Shown here piece by piece: positions 8,056 through 11,028 of a DNA stretch of 11,028 nt. The DNA is taken from contig CAJLYO010000036.1 of NCBI GenBank assembly GCA_905210885.1, positions 1-11,028 of the forward strand. The letters run 5' to 3'. The DNA comes from an uncultured Eubacteriales bacterium (GTDB lineage Bacteria > Bacillota > Clostridia > Monoglobales > Firm-18). Each line of letters starts with the position of its first letter. Position 1 is the stretch's first letter. The position numbers and the translations under genes were made by a program. The notes under the pieces are model-generated. The model had not been told where the DNA came from and did not search any database. It was given only the letters and a program-made list of their open reading frames with translations.

Positions 8056-8889
8056 ATGAATCTTTTTATGCGTTATCCCGGATTTAAAACAAAGGCATTT
8101 ACCATGAGTTATGATGACGGCGTGGAACAGGATATGCGCCTTGTTGAAATAATGGATAAATACAGCTTAAAGGGCACGTTTAATATAAGCTCCGGACTTT
8201 TTGCCGCAGATGAAACCGTTTATGAAAAGGGCAGAATCCATCGCCCGATGACTGAAAAAACGGCAATAAAACTGTACCTTGACAGCGGCAACGAAGTGGC
8301 GCTCCACGGATTTACCCACCCGTTTTTGGAACAGCTTCCGACAAACAGAGCAATGTACGAAATCATTGAGGACAGAAGGCGTCTTGAAAACCATACCGGG
8401 CGCATCGTCTGCGGTATGGCGTATCCCTTCGGGACGCTGAACGATGAAGTGGTAAGCATGATAAAAAGCGCCGGAATATCCTACGCCAGAGCCACAAAAA
8501 GCACGGAGAAGTTTTCGCTTCCGGCAGAACCGCTCAGGCTTCAGCCCACATGCCATCATAATAATCCCAAGCTTTTAAAACTGGGCGGTGAATTTCTAAA
8601 AAAAGAGGTAATTCATGACCCTCAGCTATTTTATATTTGGGGACACAGCTATGAGTTTGAGGCAAACGATAACTGGAATGTTATCGAAGACTTTGCAAAG
8701 CTGATAAGCGGTGACGGCGGTGTTTGGTATGCGACCAATATTGAGATATTTGACTATATTGAGGCGTACAAACGGCTGCGATTCAGCGTTGACATGAAAA
8801 TCGCGGAAAACCCTTCAAGCACGGACCTGTTTTTCTCATGGAACGAGAAAGACTATGTCGTACCAGCGGGAGAAACCGCAGTATTATAA
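8056..8889 (+). CDS. Polysaccharide deacetylase (NodB/CE4-type) family protein
   Basis: Members of this family remove N- or O-acetyl groups from sugars using a metal held by an Asp-His-His triad. In this 277-residue protein, motif 1 is MSYDDGVEQ (Asp20, Asp21), motif 2 is HGFTHP (His84, His88), motif 3 is AYPFG (123-126), and a later GHSYEFE supplies His197. TFNISSGLF at 41-49 fits the second strand of the NodB fold. The ATG at 8056 is served by AAGGGGTG (8041-8048), which overlaps the stop of the preceding permease. There is no signal peptide or membrane anchor, so the protein is predicted to be cytoplasmic and would act on imported sugars, unlike secreted peptidoglycan or chitin deacetylases. 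About 40 C-terminal residues (from 240) look like a small extra beta region. It is the last gene before the terminator at 8894. The family is clear; the substrate is unknown. Confidence 0.88.
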   Translation: MNLFMRYPGFKTKAFTMSYDDGVEQDMRLVEIMDKYSLKGTFNISSGLFAADETVYEKGRIHRPMTEKTAIKLYLDSGNEVALHGFTHPFLEQLPTNRAMYEIIEDRRRLENHTGRIVCGMAYPFGTLNDEVVSMIKSAGISYARATKSTEKFSLPAEPLRLQPTCHHNNPKLLKLGGEFLKKEVIHDPQLFYIWGHSYEFEANDNWNVIEDFAKLISGDGGVWYATNIEIFDYIEAYKRLRFSVDMKIAENPSSTDLFFSWNEKDYVVPAGETAVL

Positions 8890-8893
8890 TTTT

Positions 8894-8920
8894 CAGCCCG
8901 ATTTTTCGGGCTGTTTTTTT
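8894..8920 (+). terminator. Rho-independent terminator of the sugar-use operon
   Basis: CAGCCCGA (8894-8901) pairs perfectly with TCGGGCTG (8906-8913) across a TTTT loop and is followed by seven T (8914-8920). It lies 4 bases after the deacetylase stop and separates the carbohydrate locus from the SRP RNA promoter. Confidence 0.95.
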
Positions 8921-8950
8921 ATACAAATGTAAAAAAATCGTAATTAGCTA

Positions 8951-8979
8951 TTGTAATTTTAAAAATAATGTGATAAAAT
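8951..8979 (+). promoter_or_regulatory. Predicted sigma-A promoter for the SRP RNA
   Basis: TTGTAA (8951-8956) and TAAAAT (8974-8979) are separated by 17 bases in an AT-rich stretch just after the terminator. This would start transcription near 8986, about 35 bases before the SRP RNA body, so the RNA would need 5' processing. A competing perfect TATAAT (9012-9017) with only a weak TTATTA -35 (8989-8994, 17-base spacing) would start at about 9023, right at the RNA body. The choice between them is not settled by sequence alone. Confidence 0.55.
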
Positions 8980-8987
8980 ATTAAAAG

Positions 8988-9017
8988 GTTATTATCCTCT
9001 GGAAAGAGGATTATAAT
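8988..9017 (+). other. Inverted repeat (GGAA-capped hairpin) upstream of SRP RNA
   Basis: ATCCTCT (8994-9000) pairs with AGAGGAT (9005-9011) across a GGAA loop. After one T-T mismatch the stem continues with TTAT (8989-8992) against ATAA (9013-9016) and a G-T pair. If transcription starts near 8986 this is a 5' leader hairpin that an RNase III-type cut could remove; if it starts near 9023 the repeat is promoter DNA, with TATAAT in its right arm. Confidence 0.55.
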
Positions 9018-9020
9018 ACC

Positions 9021-9292
9021 AACCGTACTAACCGGGGTTGTAGCGGCACCCTGTACCCATAATCCGCTATAATGGGGGTGAATGCTTAATCGAGGGCTGT
9101 CTGTTGTCAGTCAGAGCGGTATTTTAAGTGTGTTGACGGTTCGGTCCTGTGCAACAAGGTGCTGTGAACCTCGTCAGGTCAGTGATGAAGCAGCGATAAG
9201 CAGATTTCCTTTGTGTGCCGCAGGAGTGCCGGGCCTGAGCGCTTTGTATCGAGTTCGCTGATAACAGCTGTTCGACATTAAGCTGTACGGTA
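9021..9292 (+). ncRNA. ffs: Signal recognition particle RNA, large bacterial type (Alu + S domain)
   Basis: This is the RNA core of the signal recognition particle, which binds Ffh and docks to FtsY to target membrane proteins. The 5' ACCGTAC (9022-9028) pairs with 3' GTACGGT (9285-9291), closing helix 5. The 5' part (GGGGTTGTAGCGGCACCC, then TGTACCC and AATCCGC) resembles the Alu domain of the Bacillus scRNA. The S domain has GTCAGGTC (9173-9180), an apical loop, GAAGCAGC (9187-9194), GTGTGCCGCAGG and GGGCCTGAGC in the canonical order. The apical loop differs from the usual CGGAAG: it reads A-GTGA-T (9181-9186). About 270 nt is the size of Gram-positive large SRP RNAs. TATTTTT (9291-9297) follows the closing stem and may give partial termination before dnaX. 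The SRP RNA then dnaX order is conserved in Firmicutes (scr-dnaX-yaaK-recR in Bacillus subtilis). The exact ends are estimated. Confidence 0.95.
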
Positions 9293-9320
9293 TTTTTAAT
9301 ATGATTGGAGTTTTTTATAT

Positions 9321-10922
9321 ATGGCTTACCGTGCTATATACCGAAAGTGGCGTCCGGTAACATTTGAGGACGTGGTAGGTCAGGCGCACATAACCGATAC
9401 GCTTAAAACGGAGCTTGTGACGGGTAAAACCGCCCATGCTTATCTTTTCTGCGGAACAAGAGGCACCGGCAAAACCACTACGGCAAAAATTTTAAGCCGT
9501 GCGGTCAACTGCGAAAATCCTTTGCCGGACGGAAATCCCTGCAATGAATGTTCCGCCTGCAGGGGCATACTTAATAATACGGTTATGGACGTTATAGAAA
9601 TCGATGCCGCGTCAAATAACGGCGTTGACAATATCCGCCAGCTTCGCGATGAGGTTATATACACTCCATCTGAGGTAAAATATAAGGTTTACATTATAGA
9701 CGAGGTTCATATGCTATCGGGCGGTGCGTTTAACGCACTTTTAAAAACCCTCGAGGAGCCGCCGGCACATGTTTTGTTTATTCTTGCCACGACCGAGCCT
9801 CATAAAATACCAGCCACTATACAGTCGCGGTGCCAGCGTTTTGATTTCAGACGCATTTCCGTTGATAACATTGCTGCCCGCATTACCGAAATTGTTACAA
9901 AAGACGGCATATCCATCTCACCCGATGCCGTAAGGCTTGTGGCGGAGCTTGGCGACGGCTCTATGCGTGACGCACTCAGCGTTCTTGATTTGTGCTGCGG
10001 CATAGACGGTGAAATTTCGGTCAGCGATATAGAAAATGTAACAGGCGCGGTAAGCCGCGAATTTTTATACAAGCTTACGGGTGCGGTTTTCTCCGGCGAT
10101 ATATCAACAGCGCTGTCACAGCTTAATACGGCGCTTATAAACGGCAGAGAACCTTCCGGTATGGCAGACGAGCTGCTGGGATTTCTGCGCGGACTTTTAG
10201 TATGCAAGTTTTCGGACAACCCCTGTGAGATTTTGGAATGTACGCAGAGCACTGCCGAGAAAAACAAAGAGCTTGTTAAAAATATTTCTAACGAAAGTAT
10301 CATTCATGCAGTAAGCTTGCTGTCCCGGACGGTTTATTCCATGAAAACCTCCGGAAATCAGCGTGCGGTTTTGGAAGCGGCTCTTGTTCAAATATGCTTT
10401 CCGGAGTGCGACCCGTCCTCAGATGCATTTGCGGCAAGAATTAAGCGGCTTGAACAGGGTGCGGTTCCGGTCGCGGCGCCTCAAAAACAGCAAAAACCCG
10501 AAATTGCGCCGCCTGTATTCACTCCGCCTCCGGCTGAAAGCATACCAATGCCTGAGCCGCCGCCCGTTAACAATAATCTTATGCCGCCGGTTCAGAGAGC
10601 CGAAGTTCAGCAAAGACCTGCTGCACGGCAAAGCGGCGGAAACGATACCGCAGGCAGACTGTTTTCGCAGTATCCGTATCTTAGGGTGCTGGGTGAGAAT
10701 GTGCAGTTTGTAAAGCAAAATGACACAATGCAGGTTATATGTGAAACGGAGGAGGATGCAAAGGCTGCCGATAATCCGCATTTTGTAAATGATTTGCAGA
10801 CGTTTTTCGGCTGTAAGGTGCGGATAACGCATAAGGGCGTAAATTCGTCCGAGAGTGCACGCGACCCTCTTCTTGATTTAATAGAAAAAGCAAAACAGAC
10901 AGAAAATTTTACACTACTATAG
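9321..10922 (+). CDS. dnaX: DNA polymerase III subunit gamma/tau
   Basis: DnaX is the ATPase of the clamp loader, which opens the beta clamp and organises the replisome. The 533-residue protein starts MAYRAIYRKWRPVTFEDVVGQ, the family signature. Walker A is GTRGTGKTT (45-53). The zinc-binding cysteines are C64, C74, C77 and C80. Walker B is VYIIDEVH (123-130), sensor 1 is LATTEP (155-160), and the SRC arginine-finger motif is at 169-171. Domain III follows to about residue 370, then a Pro/Gln-rich linker (about 385-430) and a C-terminal tau-like region ending at 533, so the full-length tau form is encoded. GGAG (9307-9310) lies 10 bases before the ATG at 9321. The 28-base gap from the SRP RNA lacks an obvious promoter, so read-through or a promoter inside the RNA gene is likely. 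The stop overlaps the ribosome site of the next gene. Confidence 0.98.
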   Translation: MAYRAIYRKWRPVTFEDVVGQAHITDTLKTELVTGKTAHAYLFCGTRGTGKTTTAKILSRAVNCENPLPDGNPCNECSACRGILNNTVMDVIEIDAASNNGVDNIRQLRDEVIYTPSEVKYKVYIIDEVHMLSGGAFNALLKTLEEPPAHVLFILATTEPHKIPATIQSRCQRFDFRRISVDNIAARITEIVTKDGISISPDAVRLVAELGDGSMRDALSVLDLCCGIDGEISVSDIENVTGAVSREFLYKLTGAVFSGDISTALSQLNTALINGREPSGMADELLGFLRGLLVCKFSDNPCEILECTQSTAEKNKELVKNISNESIIHAVSLLSRTVYSMKTSGNQRAVLEAALVQICFPECDPSSDAFAARIKRLEQGAVPVAAPQKQQKPEIAPPVFTPPPAESIPMPEPPPVNNNLMPPVQRAEVQQRPAARQSGGNDTAGRLFSQYPYLRVLGENVQFVKQNDTMQVICETEEDAKAADNPHFVNDLQTFFGCKVRITHKGVNSSESARDPLLDLIEKAKQTENFTLL

Positions 10923-10938
10923 GAAGGAATTGAACAAA

Positions 10939-11028
10939 ATGGCAAAAGGAAAATTTCACGGAATGGGCGGTATGCCCAATATGAACAGCATGATTAAGCA
11001 GGCACAGAAAATGCAGAAGCAGATGGAA
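10939..11028 (+). CDS. YbaB/EbfC family nucleoid-associated protein, N-terminal part
   Basis: Only the first 30 codons are in the window. They read MAKGKFHGMGGMPNMNSMIKQAQKMQKQME: a Gly/Met-rich start, then the opening of helix 1 (MIKQAQKMQKQM) that is characteristic of YbaB/EbfC proteins, small dimeric DNA-binding proteins of about 100-115 residues. AGGAAGGA (10921-10928) is the ribosome site and overlaps the dnaX stop, so the two genes are co-transcribed. Position after dnaX supports the call (yaaK in Bacillus subtilis, with recR usually next). The 3' end lies beyond the window. Confidence 0.93.
   Translation, partial: MAKGKFHGMGGMPNMNSMIKQAQKMQKQME

Noticed and set aside
9264..9297. ACAGCT/AGCTGT hairpin plus T-run as a separate terminator
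   Set aside because: The right arm overlaps the 3' strand of the SRP closing helix and the T-run does not directly follow the stem; it is better explained as part of the SRP RNA 3' end.
8985..9300. Structured non-coding region as a riboswitch or new RNA
   Set aside because: Its conserved blocks match large SRP RNA in order and pairing, and its position before dnaX agrees.
9800..10303. Long reverse-strand open frame inside dnaX
   Set aside because: It is antisense to a clearly coding dnaX region and has no recognisable domain; it is a codon-usage shadow. The same holds for the other minus-strand frames across the window.
10470..10510. A-rich stretches in the dnaX linker as a gamma/tau programmed frameshift site
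   Set aside because: There is no A-AAA-AAG-type slippery heptamer with a downstream stem; the reading frame runs through to a normal tau-like end.

Overview
The window looks like part of a low-to-moderate GC Firmicutes genome, probably a gut-type Clostridia. The evidence is a large Gram-positive-type SRP RNA (with Alu domain) immediately followed by dnaX and a YbaB/EbfC gene, the order known from Bacillus and many Clostridia. Strong purine-rich Shine-Dalgarno sites and the absence of any other regulator or RNA gene fit this. Every gene I can support is on the + strand.

Bases 1 to about 8920 hold a glycan-use locus read as one run of genes: a GH20 beta-N-acetylhexosaminidase (5' end outside the window), the start of a right-handed beta-helix (pectate-lyase-like) protein, the C-terminal part of a clan GH-A glycosidase with NEW3-like and CBM9-like domains, a sugar-binding lipoprotein, two ABC permeases of the MalF/MalG type and a NodB-type polysaccharide deacetylase. 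The run closes with a clear intrinsic terminator at 8894-8920. The inferred scheme is extracellular capture of oligosaccharides by the lipoprotein, import through the two permeases (powered by an ATPase encoded elsewhere), and trimming by the hydrolases and the signal-peptide-less deacetylase. GH20 plus a deacetylase hints at an N-acetylhexosamine-containing glycan, but the substrate is not proven.

The first 2.3 kb is damaged. The GH20 gene has a one-base deletion near 327. The beta-helix gene has a one-base insertion near 1812 and an in-frame stop at 2014. At about 2281-2291 the beta-helix gene runs directly into the middle of the GH-A gene, in another frame, so the second half of one enzyme and the first half (including the acid/base region) of the next are missing. 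This is either real gene decay with a deletion, or consensus and assembly errors. All genes downstream of about 2300 read cleanly.

Bases 8921 to 11028 are housekeeping: a promoter, a hairpin leader, the SRP RNA (about 9021-9292), dnaX and the start of a YbaB/EbfC gene. The SRP RNA has a GUGA apical tetraloop closed by A-U instead of the usual GGAA closed by C-G.

I found no CRISPR array, mobile element, tRNA or clearly new defence-type system. The points most worth checking are the gene-fusion junction and the SRP RNA tetraloop.
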